Shown: positions 26,062 through 36,304, numbered from the stretch's first letter. The stretch is 64,000 bases of DNA from Shewanella gelidimarina (GCF_023283945.1 NZ_JAKIKW010000001.1:50807-114806); one strand, 5' to 3'. Program-made: numbers and translations. Notes: a model not told the origin generated them from the sequence alone.

Positions 26062-26741
26062 TGGATTGGGAAGCACTTTGGCTATCAATTAAACTCAGTA
26101 CTGTCACCGTCGTCATATTGGTGCCAATGGCTATTTTAGCCGGACGTTTCTTGGCTTATCGTCAATTTCGCGGTAAGTCTTGGGTCGAGGCTTTGGTTAT
26201 GGTGCCGTTAGTGTTGCCACCAACAGTGATTGGTTATTATCTATTGGTCGGTTTGGGCAGTGAGTCCTGGCTAGGACAAATGCTAGAGCAGTTGCTCGGA
26301 CATCAATTAGTGTTTCATTTCTCAGGGTTGGTAGTCGCTTCTATTTTTATCAATATCCCGTTTGCTATTCAGCCTATTCAACGTGCTTTTGAAGCCGTAC
26401 CCGAAGATGTGCGTGATGCCGCCGCTTGCTGTGGTATGAGCCGTACTAAAGCGCTATTTAAAATTGAGTTGCCTATGGTGTGGCCGGGCGTATTAACGGC
26501 AATGGTGCTGTGTTTTTCCCATGTATTAGGGGAATTCGGTGTCGTGTTAATGATGGGTGGTAATATTGCGGGTGAAACTAAAACCATTGCCATCTCTATT
26601 TATGACAGCGTACAGGCATTTGATTTTGCCAGTGCGGGTAATATGTCATTGGTGCTATTACTATTTGCGATTACGGTATTGGCACTGACCACCAGTTTGT
26701 CACGACGAGTCGGAGGTAAGCATGTCTCAAGTCGTCGCTGA
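26061..26741 (+). CDS. modB: Molybdate ABC transporter permease
   Basis: 226 aa, five to six helices, with the EAA loop (DAAACCGMSRTKALFKIELP) that docks onto ModC. Start overlaps the modA stop by one base. Ends inside the modC start region (20-bp overlap), so translation is coupled. Confidence 0.95.
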   Translation: MDWEALWLSIKLSTVTVVILVPMAILAGRFLAYRQFRGKSWVEALVMVPLVLPPTVIGYYLLVGLGSESWLGQMLEQLLGHQLVFHFSGLVVASIFINIPFAIQPIQRAFEAVPEDVRDAAACCGMSRTKALFKIELPMVWPGVLTAMVLCFSHVLGEFGVVLMMGGNIAGETKTIAISIYDSVQAFDFASAGNMSLVLLLFAITVLALTTSLSRRVGGKHVSSRR

Positions 26742-27837
26742 TCTATTTTGTCGAATTAAACAAACCGAGCATATCACTATAGATGCCGAATTTACCTGTA
26801 AAGCGGGTGAAGTGCTGGCTGTGGTTGGACCGTCGGGTGGCGGTAAGTCAACATTGTTGCGGATGATAGCTGGCTTAAATAAGCCGCAGTCTGGTGAGAT
26901 CCGTTATGGACAAACCAGCTGGTATTGCGATAAAAAGTCGATTCAGCTAAGTCCACAACAACGGCATTTAGGCTATGTGCCGCAGCACTTTGGTTTGTTT
27001 CCCAATCTAACCGCGTTAGAAAATGTGATCGCAGCATTAGACCATATTCCCAAATCTGAACGTGCGCCGCGGGCTAAAGATTGGTTAGAACGGGTGAATC
27101 TACATGGGTTACCCGACAGGCTGCCAGCGCACCTTTCTGGCGGTCAGCGACAACGGGTGGCATTGGCGCGTGCATTAGCACGTGAGCCCTCAGTTTTGCT
27201 GCTTGATGAACCCTTTTCTGCTGTGGACAGAGAAACTCGTGAGCGTTTGTATTTAGAGCTTGCTCGCTTGAAAGAGCAGTTAGCGATCCCAGTCATTATG
27301 GTCACTCATGATCTTAATGAAGCATTGTTATTGGCTGATAACATGATTTTGATCAGCCAAGGAAAAATGTTACAGCAAGGCCATCCACGAGAAGTGCTGA
27401 CTCGGCCGCGCGACGAAGCCGTAGCAAAACAGATGGGATTGCGTAATATCTTTGATGCCTATGTTATTGCACAGGAAGAGGAGCGGCAGATCACTTGGCT
27501 TAAGTTTGGTGATCATCTTATCGCCAGCACTTACTTTGAGAGCCTAAATGTTGGCGCAAAAGTGCGCTGGGTGATCCCCAATCAAGGCGTTAGATTTAAT
27601 TCGATTAAAAAAGGCCGTTTGTGTCGTAGCTTTAATAAGCTCGATATTACCATTGATTCGATGCTGGTGATGGGCGAAACGGTACGTATTCTGGCGAGTG
27701 TTGTGGGCGTAAAGCATAAAATTAACGCCGAAGTGCCATTACATTTAGTCCAAAAACTGGAACTTGTAGAGGGTGGCGAAACGACGGTGGCGCTAAAATC
27801 CGAATTGATCCATATTTTGGAAGCTCATACGGAATAA
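26722..27837 (+). CDS. modC: Molybdate ABC transporter ATPase
   Basis: 371 aa. Walker A GPSGGGKST, signature LSGGQRQRVALARA, Walker B VLLLDEPFSAVD, and a C-terminal TOBE/Mop domain (about residues 295-365) that senses oxyanion. ATG 26722 follows cggaggt. It powers ModAB uptake. Confidence 0.96.
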   Translation: MSQVVADLFCRIKQTEHITIDAEFTCKAGEVLAVVGPSGGGKSTLLRMIAGLNKPQSGEIRYGQTSWYCDKKSIQLSPQQRHLGYVPQHFGLFPNLTALENVIAALDHIPKSERAPRAKDWLERVNLHGLPDRLPAHLSGGQRQRVALARALAREPSVLLLDEPFSAVDRETRERLYLELARLKEQLAIPVIMVTHDLNEALLLADNMILISQGKMLQQGHPREVLTRPRDEAVAKQMGLRNIFDAYVIAQEEERQITWLKFGDHLIASTYFESLNVGAKVRWVIPNQGVRFNSIKKGRLCRSFNKLDITIDSMLVMGETVRILASVVGVKHKINAEVPLHLVQKLELVEGGETTVALKSELIHILEAHTE

Positions 27838-27948
27838 ACCGCTGAGCAATAAGCGCCAACGTATGATCAAAGTTTAATCTTTACGTCACCTTGGTGTTAT
27901 GTGTTTTGTCATAGTATGGGCTCCTAATCTAAACGAGGTGTTTATCTG

Positions 27949-28299
27949 ATGACAAAATGGTTAACCGGTTCAATTATTCTTTCTGCTGTATTAACCTTGC
28001 CTGCAGTGGCTGCTTATAATGGTCCTGGAGTGGCAAGTCATGCTACAACGGCTGCTGATGCAGCTAAAGCAAAAGACGATACACCCATTGAGTTGACGGG
28101 CTATCTAGTTAAAAGTTTAGGTGATGAAAAATACCTATTTCGTGATCAAAGCGGCGAAGTAGAGGTCGAGATAGACAATGCATTGTGGCGTGAAATAGAA
28201 GTCACTAGCGACACTAAGGTCACATTGATTGGTGAAGTTGATGATGAATGGAAAGGCATTGAAATAGAAATTGACAGTATGCGTCTGGTTTCTCAATAA
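27949..28299 (+). CDS. YgiW/YdeI-family periplasmic BOF protein
   Basis: 116 aa. Signal peptide ending near AVAA (about residue 22), then an OB-fold: IELTGYLVKSLGDEKYLFRD and VTLIGEVDDEW. The family is linked to stress and cation tolerance and often sits next to qseBC. Here it precedes a PepSY protein and a two-component pair, the same grouping. Confidence 0.85.
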   Translation: MTKWLTGSIILSAVLTLPAVAAYNGPGVASHATTAADAAKAKDDTPIELTGYLVKSLGDEKYLFRDQSGEVEVEIDNALWREIEVTSDTKVTLIGEVDDEWKGIEIEIDSMRLVSQ

Positions 28300-28342
28300 T
28301 TGTTTATTAGTATGATTTAGCGTTTTATTTTTCGGAGGAGCC

Positions 28343-28864
28343 ATGGCTCGTTGGCTGGTGGGATTGTTATTAGTATCAGGTAGTGCATTGGCAGGCCAAG
28401 GTCTGTATCCGCTCATGTCGACGGGAGATTACCCATCGCCGATAGAAATGATGCAAAAGCTAGAGCTACAGCACCCTGGCGTGATCTCTGAATTTGAAGC
28501 TGAACTCGATAATGGAGAACTCATTTACGAGTTTAAGATGATCGATCCGCAAGCAAAAACAATTACTGAATATGAATACCGTGCAATTGATGGCAGCCTT
28601 AAAGAGCGTGATATCGGGCGCTTAAAGAATGATGATAAGGACGAACTTGCTGGCATAATGATGCTACAGCAAAGTGGACTAACATTTTCTGAAATGTTAA
28701 CCCTTGTGTGTAAAGACAGCACGGGGCATTTGGTGAAGGCTGAGGTCGATAATGACCTTGGAATAAGCTATATCGAGTTGGAAATGTTAGATGCCGAGGG
28801 TAAACGAAAGTTAGCCTTCGATATGGAAAATAAGCAATTACTACCACTGCTCAAATGGGATTAA
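28343..28864 (+). CDS. PepSY-like periplasmic protein
   Basis: 173 aa with a signal peptide (WLVGLLLVSGSALA) and PepSY-like features (YEFKMIDPQAKTITEYEY, VDNDLGISYIELEMLDAEGK). PepSY domains are thought to modulate proteases or sense ligands. It ends 4 bp before the response regulator, so it is probably the partner of this two-component system. Confidence 0.7.
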   Translation: MARWLVGLLLVSGSALAGQGLYPLMSTGDYPSPIEMMQKLELQHPGVISEFEAELDNGELIYEFKMIDPQAKTITEYEYRAIDGSLKERDIGRLKNDDKDELAGIMMLQQSGLTFSEMLTLVCKDSTGHLVKAEVDNDLGISYIELEMLDAEGKRKLAFDMENKQLLPLLKWD

Positions 28865-28867
28865 AGC

Positions 28868-29545
28868 ATGAAAATACTCATGGTTGAAGACGATGCGACT
28901 ACCATCGAATACGTTGTAAAAGGATTTATTGAGCAGGGGCACAATATTGAAACGGCCACCGACGGTCATCAAGGATTACTGCTAGCGACCAGCATGAAGT
29001 ATGACTTGATCATTTTAGACCGCATGCTACCCCAACTCGACGGGCTTAAACTATTAGCAGCATTGCGTGCGACGGGCAGCCAAACACCAGTACTTATTCT
29101 ATCGGCGTTGAGTCATGTGGATGAACGCGTTAAAGGTTTACGCGCTGGTGGCGATGATTATATGACTAAGCCGTTTGCGTTTTCTGAGCTATTGGTGCGT
29201 GCTGAAAAGTTGATGCAACGTGGTGAGTCACAACCCATGGTGACCAACTTAAATGTTGGCCCATTAGGGATTGAGCTGCTGACCCGAAAAGTCACATTGG
29301 ACGGGCAAGAGATCTTGCTACAGCCTAAAGAGTTTCAGTTACTAAAATACCTTATGGAACATGAGAATCAAGTTATCAGTCGTACACTGTTATTTGAAGC
29401 GGTATGGGATTATCACTTTGATCCACGTACCAATGTTATCGACGTACATATTGCTAAGCTTAGACGTAAATTTGAAGAGTTAGGCCATGGTGAGTTGATT
29501 GAAACCGTCCGAGGGGCTGGTTATCGCCTACGCCAAGGGCATTAA
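28868..29545 (+). CDS. OmpR-family response regulator (QseB-like)
   Basis: 225 aa. Receiver domain with acidic pocket D8-D9, phosphoacceptor D51 (DLIILDRMLP) and switch lysine in DDYMTKPF. C-terminal winged helix (VISRTLLFEAVWDY, VIDVHIAKLRRKF, ETVRGAGYRL). It controls transcription downstream of the adjacent kinase. Confidence 0.95.
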   Translation: MKILMVEDDATTIEYVVKGFIEQGHNIETATDGHQGLLLATSMKYDLIILDRMLPQLDGLKLLAALRATGSQTPVLILSALSHVDERVKGLRAGGDDYMTKPFAFSELLVRAEKLMQRGESQPMVTNLNVGPLGIELLTRKVTLDGQEILLQPKEFQLLKYLMEHENQVISRTLLFEAVWDYHFDPRTNVIDVHIAKLRRKFEELGHGELIETVRGAGYRLRQGH

Positions 29546-30851
29546 GCCATACCAAAGTAGTGCGTGGCGCATTACGATTATTTTCTCTGCATTGGTGACG
29601 GTGATTATTGGTACCTTGCTATTGGGGATGTATCGTCAGTTGATTAATGAACAAGAGTTTCAACTCGATCAACACCTCAATGCCGAGAAAACCCGCTATC
29701 AACAGATGGCACTCACGCTTGATAGGCACAGTTTTGCTACGCAAGTCCGCAGTGCCGACCCTAAAGTCGCCTTAATTGTATGGCGCAACTCCTTAGATCT
29801 TATCGGTTCATTAAGTATGATCCCCAAAGACATGCCTATGCTGCCTGAAAAACGTGAGTTTCCCGTTTTTAAGGGCGGAGCCGATAAATTGCACATTCTT
29901 ACTGGTGGCATGGTGATGACACGTTATGGCCCAGTATTGGTTGCAACTCGAGTGGATCAGTTAGGGACGTTAATCGACAAATTCACCAATGCGGCGATTA
30001 CCGCGTTAATGTTAACGGTGGTATTAACGTTAGCGCTTGGCTATCTGTTTTCTAAGGCTATTTTGCGGAGATTAGTGCAGTATAATCGACTGAGTGAACA
30101 GGTGGAACAAGGGCAATATTCGACACGATTACCTGTCAGTTGGCGGCAAGATGAGTTCGATATGCTGGCACAACAATTTAACCGAGTGTTAGATACTTTA
30201 GAAAAAAATCTCGCGGCAGTGCGCGGCGTGACGGACAATATTGCACATGATCTGCGTACACCGCTATCTCATTTGCGTATCGGCTTAGAGCAGTTGCCAG
30301 AAAAGTCTGAAGAGGAATTAGCTGAGGGTTGCGCTATCATCACTGAAGAACTTGATCACTGTTTGGCGACATTCGACGCCATGCTGTCGCTCACTCGAAT
30401 AGAAGAGGGCCAGCAAACATTAGAACTACAGTCGCTAAGTTTGCAACATATCTGCCGAGATCTATTCGAGATGGCAGAGGTGATGGCCGAATATAATGGC
30501 CAGTCGCTTAAATTAATGGCCGGTGAGGAGTTTAGCGTTAGCGGTGATAAGTATTTACTTTTCCAAGCATTATTTAATTTGGTCGACAACGCGATTAAAT
30601 ACTCGGGTGAAGGCGCAACGATCATTATCTCGCAAAACCGCAATGTCATTTCAATTCAAGATAATGGTCCAGGGATCCCCGCAGGCTCACGCGATAAAGT
30701 CTTTGAGCGTTTAGTCCGCTTAGATCCAAGCAGACATCATAAAGGTACCGGTTTAGGTTTATCTATGGTTAAGGCGATTCTGTCGCGCCATAATGCTAAA
30801 ATCGCCTTAATGGATAACCAACCGGGGCTTAAAGTACAAATTACTTTTTGA
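29499..30851 (+). CDS. Sensor histidine kinase (QseC-like)
   Basis: Up to 450 aa. Helix WRITIIFSALVTVIIGTLLL, short periplasmic loop, second helix (AAITALMLTVVLTLALGYLF), HAMP, HisKA box (NIAHDLRTPLSHLRIG) and HATPase motifs (NLVDNAIKYSG, IQDNGPGIP, GTGLGLSMVKAI). No ATG exists before the first helix in this frame; TTG 29499, 47 bp inside the regulator gene, is the best start, with CTG 29517 and ATT 29541 as alternatives. Overlap with the regulator implies translational coupling. Confidence 0.9.
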   Translation: MKPSEGLVIAYAKGIKPYQSSAWRITIIFSALVTVIIGTLLLGMYRQLINEQEFQLDQHLNAEKTRYQQMALTLDRHSFATQVRSADPKVALIVWRNSLDLIGSLSMIPKDMPMLPEKREFPVFKGGADKLHILTGGMVMTRYGPVLVATRVDQLGTLIDKFTNAAITALMLTVVLTLALGYLFSKAILRRLVQYNRLSEQVEQGQYSTRLPVSWRQDEFDMLAQQFNRVLDTLEKNLAAVRGVTDNIAHDLRTPLSHLRIGLEQLPEKSEEELAEGCAIITEELDHCLATFDAMLSLTRIEEGQQTLELQSLSLQHICRDLFEMAEVMAEYNGQSLKLMAGEEFSVSGDKYLLFQALFNLVDNAIKYSGEGATIIISQNRNVISIQDNGPGIPAGSRDKVFERLVRLDPSRHHKGTGLGLSMVKAILSRHNAKIALMDNQPGLKVQITF

Positions 30852-30907
30852 TACCCGTACCTCTTGGTTGTTAAAGTACTTTGTCTGTTTGGTAGGGTTT
30901 TCTCTTT

Positions 30908-31582
30908 ATGTATCAAGTTATTGCTGACGAAGCCGATTTTATTATTATCAATAAATCGGCCAACGTCCATTTCCACAGTCAAGATGGTTCCGCTGGGGTT
31001 GTTGCTCAAGCTGAGTTAGATCTGGGTATAAAATTGTATTCGGTACATCGCTTAGACACCTTGACGTCGGGCTTGCTCATTTTAGCCAAGTCATCGGCAG
31101 CAGCAGCTGAATTTACCCGTCAATTCAGTGAACACAAAATTCAAAAATACTATTTGGCACTGGCACAAGGCAAACCCAAAAAGAAGCAAGGTTGGGTTAT
31201 TGGCGATATGGCCAAGTCACGCCGCAGCATGCACAAATTACTACGCACCACGGTTAATCCTGCAATCACTCAATTCTTTTCACAATCGGTAGCTGACGGT
31301 TTACGCCTCTATTTACTCAAACCGTTAAGCGGTAAAACTCACCAACTTAGAGTGGCATTAGCCAGTATTGGGGTGCCTATTTTAGGTGACGAACTCTATG
31401 GTGGTGCGGCGTCAGATAGAGGTTATCTGCATGCCTACAGTTTGTATTTTAACTATAAAAATAAAGCCTACCAGTTCAGTGTGCCTCCTCAATCCGGTGC
31501 TGCCTTTAATAGTGAAGCGTTTTCTAAGCAGTTAGCACTGTGGGCGCAGCCCGGGAGTTTGAACTGGCCTAAGGCGAAGTAA
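30908..31582 (+). CDS. RluA-family pseudouridine synthase
   Basis: 224 aa. Catalytic motif HRLDTLTSGLLI (aspartate at about residue 51) plus KPLSGKTHQLRVALASIG. It isomerises uridine in rRNA or tRNA. It is smaller than RluA/RluC and lacks the S4 domain, so its target is uncertain. Monocistronic. Confidence 0.88.
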   Translation: MYQVIADEADFIIINKSANVHFHSQDGSAGVVAQAELDLGIKLYSVHRLDTLTSGLLILAKSSAAAAEFTRQFSEHKIQKYYLALAQGKPKKKQGWVIGDMAKSRRSMHKLLRTTVNPAITQFFSQSVADGLRLYLLKPLSGKTHQLRVALASIGVPILGDELYGGAASDRGYLHAYSLYFNYKNKAYQFSVPPQSGAAFNSEAFSKQLALWAQPGSLNWPKAK

Positions 31583-31700
31583 ATTTACTTGTCTTTCAAC
31601 GTTAAGTTTGAAATATGCAGGACTTAAGGAATATCTAAGCTTACACATTCACAATCTAGTGGATTACGAGTAGGATAGTGCCCTGAAAAGTTAAGCCTTA

Positions 31701-31966
31701 ATACCAATTGCATTAAAAGTTTGACCATTCAGCGGGAGTTCAAAGCCCTGTAGGCGAGATGGGGGATTGAAGCTAATAGTTATTCTATATCAAAAGCCCA
31801 CAACGAAGCTTAAAGGGCTTTGAAACCCGCACTACGTGAGCGACTCAGACTTTCCACTTCTGCTTTGCATTGGCTTAAAAGGGAATAGCCATTTCTTCAC
31901 CAATGCGCCTTGAATTGAAAAGTCTGAGGCGCTCTGAATTGGTCAAATACTTAATGCAATTGGTAT
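31701..31966. mobile_element. MITE-like element with about 35-bp terminal inverted repeats
   Basis: Left end ATACCAATTGCATTAA...GTTTGACCA and right end TGGTCAAATACTTAATGCAATTGGTAT are imperfect inverted repeats, 266 bp apart. Inside are two further inverted pairs: GCGGGAGTTCAAAGCCCT with AGGGCTTTGAAACCCGC, and GACTCAGACTTT with AAAAGTCTGAG. The whole could fold into a large branched hairpin. TAA flanks both sides if TACC...GGTA is taken as the edge, a possible target duplication. It has no transposase, and the ATACCAATTGCATTAA end is a type I recall from marine gammaproteobacteria. Confidence 0.8.
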
Positions 31967-31969
31967 AAT
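31961..31969 (+). promoter_or_regulatory. Extended -10 promoter at MITE right junction
   Basis: TGGTATAAT matches the extended -10 consensus TGnTATAAT. It is formed by the last bases of the MITE plus three flanking bases. A start near 31976 would give coaD a 38-base leader. The -35 is weak (TTGGTC at 31939, 19-bp spacing). Confidence 0.45.
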
Positions 31970-32007
31970 AGGCGTATAACGAAGATTTTTGACTAAATTA
32001 TGAGTAA

Positions 32008-32496
<489 letters not shown>

Positions 32497-32506
32497 GACT
32501 CAGACC

Positions 32507-34000
32507 ATGATAAAGCGTGTTTTATTGATCAATATTAGGCTGTTGGCACTTTTTGCCGTTTGTTATTCTGCCATCATTAGCGCAGCCCCTTGGGTGGATA
32601 CATCCGACATCTATTTACGAGCCGATATTCAAGCATTGGCCGATGCCGGTGTGATTACCGTCCCCGTCAATACCTATCCATTAATGTGGTCGGGTATTGG
32701 TGATGATTTGGCTAACATTGAGCCATCAACACTTTCGCCAGCCTTGGTGGATGCTTTTTCTCGGGTGAACTTCAACTACCGTAATGCCGTCGGCAATCGT
32801 GGCAATACCAGTATCAAGTTTGCTGCTGCCAGTGATGCAGCGAGATTCCAACATTTTGGCTCTGATTATAGAGAACAAGGTGAGGCGACTGCATCATACG
32901 AGTATTTAGGTGATAGATTTGCTTATAAAGTTTCCGCGTCAGCAAACTACGATCCTGCCGATGATAAATCGCTACGTTTCGACGATTCCTATCTTGCGAT
33001 GGTCATGGGTAACTGGATGGTGACACTTGGCGCTGTTGAGCAGTGGTGGGGACCTGGATTTGACTCTTCACTGCACAAGTCCAACAACGCCAGACCGATG
33101 CCTTCGCTTATGTTGAGTCGCAATAACGCCCAAGCGTTTGAAACGCCGTGGTTGTCTTGGATTGGGCCGTGGAACTTTACTGCGGGTGTTAGCATGATGG
33201 AAGAGGAGCGTGCTGTCCCCAATACACTGATGTGGAACTTGCGCGGCTCAGTGCGTCCGTTTCGTCAGCTAGAGCTTGGTGTGTCTTGGACAACGCAGTT
33301 CTGTGGTGATGGGGAAGAGTGTTCTTTTGAAAGTGCCTTTAAATCGATTACGGGTCAAAAAGATTGCCGTAATGAAGGCGCAGGTGGCTGTACCAATTAT
33401 GGTAACCAAATAGCGGGCTACGATATACGTTTCAGTGATACCTGGTATAACGTTCCGTTTGGCCTTTACTACGAAAGAACTTGCGAAGATTCAAAGGGCT
33501 CAATGCCTTGGGATATCGTCGACTGTGGCTCTATGTTTGGCGCAGATACGCGTTTCAACTTAGATGGTCAACAGTACAAATTATTTTTTGAATATACTGA
33601 CACCATGGTTTTTTGTGGTGAAGATGAAAACGCATTTAACTGTTTTTATGAGCATTCAACTTACAAAAGTGGTTCACGTTATTATGGCCGTGCACTGGGT
33701 AGCACTTATGACAGTGACGCCAACGTGTATGTATTAGGTTTAATTGGCCAATTCGCCAATAGCAAAGGCTTTACCTCGTTATTACGCTATGCACAACTTA
33801 ATAAAGATGGTGCTAATGCGAATATCGATTGGGCTCCTCAGCCTCCGAAAGAGGATCTGCTGATGCTAGAGCTTAGCTATCGCATGCCTATGTGGCAGGG
33901 CATGATGAGCGTAGGTGGAACGGTATCTCAATCGGAATTTGAGACGCAAGACAACGACACTGACGCGACGGTATTCGGCGCTTATGAATACCGTTTCTAG
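32507..34000 (+). CDS. Wzi-family capsule assembly / outer membrane protein
   Basis: 497 aa. Signal peptide (residues 1-26, ending SAAP), then a Wzi-type N-terminal helical part (IYLRADIQALADAGV) and an outer-membrane beta-barrel (WWGPGFDSSLHKSNNARPMP, LELSYRMP), ending in the barrel signature YEYRF. E. coli Wzi anchors capsule to the cell surface. No capsule genes are nearby, so another polysaccharide may be bound. It starts 10 bp after coaD. Confidence 0.85.
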   Translation: MIKRVLLINIRLLALFAVCYSAIISAAPWVDTSDIYLRADIQALADAGVITVPVNTYPLMWSGIGDDLANIEPSTLSPALVDAFSRVNFNYRNAVGNRGNTSIKFAAASDAARFQHFGSDYREQGEATASYEYLGDRFAYKVSASANYDPADDKSLRFDDSYLAMVMGNWMVTLGAVEQWWGPGFDSSLHKSNNARPMPSLMLSRNNAQAFETPWLSWIGPWNFTAGVSMMEEERAVPNTLMWNLRGSVRPFRQLELGVSWTTQFCGDGEECSFESAFKSITGQKDCRNEGAGGCTNYGNQIAGYDIRFSDTWYNVPFGLYYERTCEDSKGSMPWDIVDCGSMFGADTRFNLDGQQYKLFFEYTDTMVFCGEDENAFNCFYEHSTYKSGSRYYGRALGSTYDSDANVYVLGLIGQFANSKGFTSLLRYAQLNKDGANANIDWAPQPPKEDLLMLELSYRMPMWQGMMSVGGTVSQSEFETQDNDTDATVFGAYEYRF

Positions 34001-34023
34001 CGGTATGACTGACGTCTGTTGCA

Positions 34024-34710
34024 TTGCGAAAAATCGTGAATATTAAACTGGCCGTCAGGCTGCTTGGACTGTTATTTATCGCCATTTTAATCGGCGTTGC
34101 AGTGCAGCAAGGTTTTTTTCAGCGTTTAAGCGATAGTCAGTGGGTGACTGATTACGTCGAACAGCACGGTTCGACGGCTGTCTCTGAGCTGGTATTAATG
34201 GGCGCGCTGTTCTCCTGTATTGGCGGGCCTAGGCAAGTACTGGCATTTGCTTTCGGTTATGCGCTCGGTGGTATAAATGGTGCCATCTTTGCCACAATCT
34301 CGGCCTTAATGGGCTGCATTATTTTATTCTATTTTTCCCGCTTTGTTTTTCGCGAGCAGATTAAACGTCGCTTCGAGCAAAAATTAGCACGGCTTGAAGC
34401 GTTGATCATCCACAAAACCTGGCTTAAAGCATTGATGTTCCGCTTGTTGCCACTCGGCAGTAATTACATTACCAACCTCTTAGCTGGCACCACTTGTGTT
34501 AGTCCATGGCAGTTTTTTGTTGGCAGTGGCATTGGTTTTTTACCACAAATGTTCATTTTTAGTTTTGCAGGTGCTGGGGTTAGCCTTAGCGATGAACATC
34601 ATCTGCAATTGAGCGTGGGTTTATTTGTCGCGGCGTTGTTGATCGGCATATACCTTTATCGCACACGCCTAGGCAAAGAGCTTAATCAGGCGGTAAAAGG
34701 GCAAGACTAA
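34024..34710 (+). CDS. TVP38/TMEM64 (VTT-domain) membrane protein
   Basis: 228 aa from TTG 34024. Five to six helices, with the VTT core segments GGPRQVLAFAFGYALGGING and FRLLPLGSNYITNLLAG. The family is related to DedA and to scramblase-like proteins; function here unknown. Convergent with mutM, 28 bp away, with a weak CGACT/AGTCG stem between. Confidence 0.8.
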   Translation: MRKIVNIKLAVRLLGLLFIAILIGVAVQQGFFQRLSDSQWVTDYVEQHGSTAVSELVLMGALFSCIGGPRQVLAFAFGYALGGINGAIFATISALMGCIILFYFSRFVFREQIKRRFEQKLARLEALIIHKTWLKALMFRLLPLGSNYITNLLAGTTCVSPWQFFVGSGIGFLPQMFIFSFAGAGVSLSDEHHLQLSVGLFVAALLIGIYLYRTRLGKELNQAVKGQD

Positions 34711-34738
34711 GCGACTCGGATACCCAAGTCGTTTGGTA

Positions 34739-35554
34739 TTACCGCTGCTGGCAGATGCTACAAAACACCGTGGCCCGCTGGCCTAAGCGCACTTCACTCA
34801 GCAAGTGACCACAATGAGTACAGGTTTTGCCCCCTCGCCCATAGACATGTAGCTTTTGCGCAAAATATCCTGGTTTGCCATCGGCATTAGTAAAGTCTTT
34901 TAAGGTGGTGCCACCTTGCTCAATGGCTTTAGCAAGGATCTGTTTCACTTCAGCAACGAGAATGGTGATACGTTCAGGATCCACTTTACCCGCTTCAGCT
35001 TGTGGGTGAATACCCGCAGCAAATAGCGCTTCATTGGCATAAATGTTACCCACACCCACTACAATATGATTGTCCATCAAACACAGCTTAATCGCTTTTT
35101 TCTTATTCTGTAACGCCGCGATTAAATAATTAGCATGAAAGCCTGACTCAAGCGGCTCAGGCCCTAATTTTGATAACAACGGATGGGCCTCTTCTGGTAG
35201 TTCGCTCCATAACCAGCAACCAAAACGCCTTGGGTCGTTATAACGCAGTACTTTACCGCTTGCGAGCACCAAATCGATATGGTCATGCTTTTCGACCGGA
35301 CTGTTAGCGGACAGTATGCGTAAACTGCCAGACATACCTAAATGGACGATGGTGGTGCCTGCGTCGGTGTCGATCAGTAAGTACTTTGCCCGACGGCGAA
35401 CATTACGGATGGTTTGGCCAATAATCTGTTTAGCAATCTCAGGCACTGGCCAGCGAAGTGATGCATTTCTGATAATTAAGTCGGTGACTTCATTATCAAC
35501 TAAATAGGGTGATACACCTTGTCTAGTGACTTCAACTTCAGGTAATTCTGGCAT
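34739..35554 (-). CDS. mutM: Formamidopyrimidine-DNA glycosylase
   Basis: 271 aa. Begins PELPEVE with the catalytic N-terminal proline and Glu3, and ends with the zinc finger [20 protein letters not shown]...CSIC. It removes 8-oxoguanine and Fapy bases from DNA by base excision repair. Confidence 0.97.
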   Translation of the reverse strand: MPELPEVEVTRQGVSPYLVDNEVTDLIIRNASLRWPVPEIAKQIIGQTIRNVRRRAKYLLIDTDAGTTIVHLGMSGSLRILSANSPVEKHDHIDLVLASGKVLRYNDPRRFGCWLWSELPEEAHPLLSKLGPEPLESGFHANYLIAALQNKKKAIKLCLMDNHIVVGVGNIYANEALFAAGIHPQAEAGKVDPERITILVAEVKQILAKAIEQGGTTLKDFTNADGKPGYFAQKLHVYGRGGKTCTHCGHLLSEVRLGQRATVFCSICQQR

Positions 35555-35609
35555 TTAGGCTCTCTTGTTTTACGCTGTGAGGTCTCGATGAGTGATTATA
35601 CTCATCGTA

Positions 35610-36062
35610 TTAATGAGCTTGTGCACGAATGATGGGGCTGAGTTGTTCTCGTAAGCTGGCAGGAATTTGATACCAGTTGCCTGCGGGAGACTTTAGTAAG
35701 CCTTGGCTGCTAAATAGCACCCAGACCTGGGCTGTATCGATATCGTCGATTTGGATTACTAACTCTATTGGTTCACCTACCGTTTCAGGCTTATCAACGA
35801 GAGCAGATATATGCACCAGCTCCCATGCGTTAGCCCATTCGAGGCAATTGAGTATCTCTTCGCTACATTGCCAACCAGATTGACGTTTCTGTAACCAATA
35901 CTGACCCAGCTGTAATTGCGATAATGGTGCAGATTGATCGAATAGCGCTTGGGTTTGCAACGGTTTCACACGGCTATTATCTTCGACCACAGTCAGTACT
36001 GAGATCATAAAAATAGAAGCTAGAATGATAATGGTATTCCATTTTCTTCTGGATAGGGCCAT
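35610..36062 (-). CDS. Membrane-anchored hypothetical protein
   Basis: 150 aa from ATG 36062 (a TTG at 36077 would add five residues). One N-terminal helix (WNTIIILASIFMISVLTVV) and an outside domain with a cysteine pair (WQCSEEILNCLEW) that could form a disulfide. I do not recognise the family. It is 55 bp downstream of mutM's start and may be transcribed ahead of it as a two-gene unit. Confidence 0.7.
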   Translation of the reverse strand: MALSRRKWNTIIILASIFMISVLTVVEDNSRVKPLQTQALFDQSAPLSQLQLGQYWLQKRQSGWQCSEEILNCLEWANAWELVHISALVDKPETVGEPIELVIQIDDIDTAQVWVLFSSQGLLKSPAGNWYQIPASLREQLSPIIRAQAH

Positions 36063-36191
36063 GGCGATGTAATTCAATTGGTTATCTGATTATTAAGTGT
36101 ATCTGCAAGTTGGTATAACCACAAATTTGGCTGACTTCTTGATCATCAGGCTGCGCCTGACCTCTAAGTTAGACTTCGTCTAACAACTAAC

Positions 36192-36210
36192 GTCGTGGCG
36201 CTTCGCCCAC
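36192..36210. repeat. Dispersed repeat module A, copy 1
   Basis: GTCGTGGCGCTTCGCCCAC, a short hairpin (GGCG-CTT-CGCC). Other copies: 37244-37262 (identical), 37589-37606, and a decayed one at 37989-38010. In copies 1 and 2 it follows a TCAGGC-N-CGCCTGA mini-hairpin. Confidence 0.8.
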
Positions 36211-36214
36211 ACCC

Positions 36215-36304
36215 GAGCCAAGGGGCAAAGCGCTTGCGCCCCTTGACAATCCCTCAGCGCCCCGGCGAAATGTAAAAAGCGAAATTTCCAACGGGGGAGA
36301 TTTA
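36215..36304. repeat. Dispersed repeat module B, copy 1 (90 bp)
   Basis: Begins GAGCCAAGGGGCAAAGCGCT, contains CCTCAGCGCCCCGGCGAAAT, and ends in GGGAGATTTA. The second copy at 37625-37714 is the same length and matches at roughly 80 of 90 positions by eye. No ORF spans it. Confidence 0.85.
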
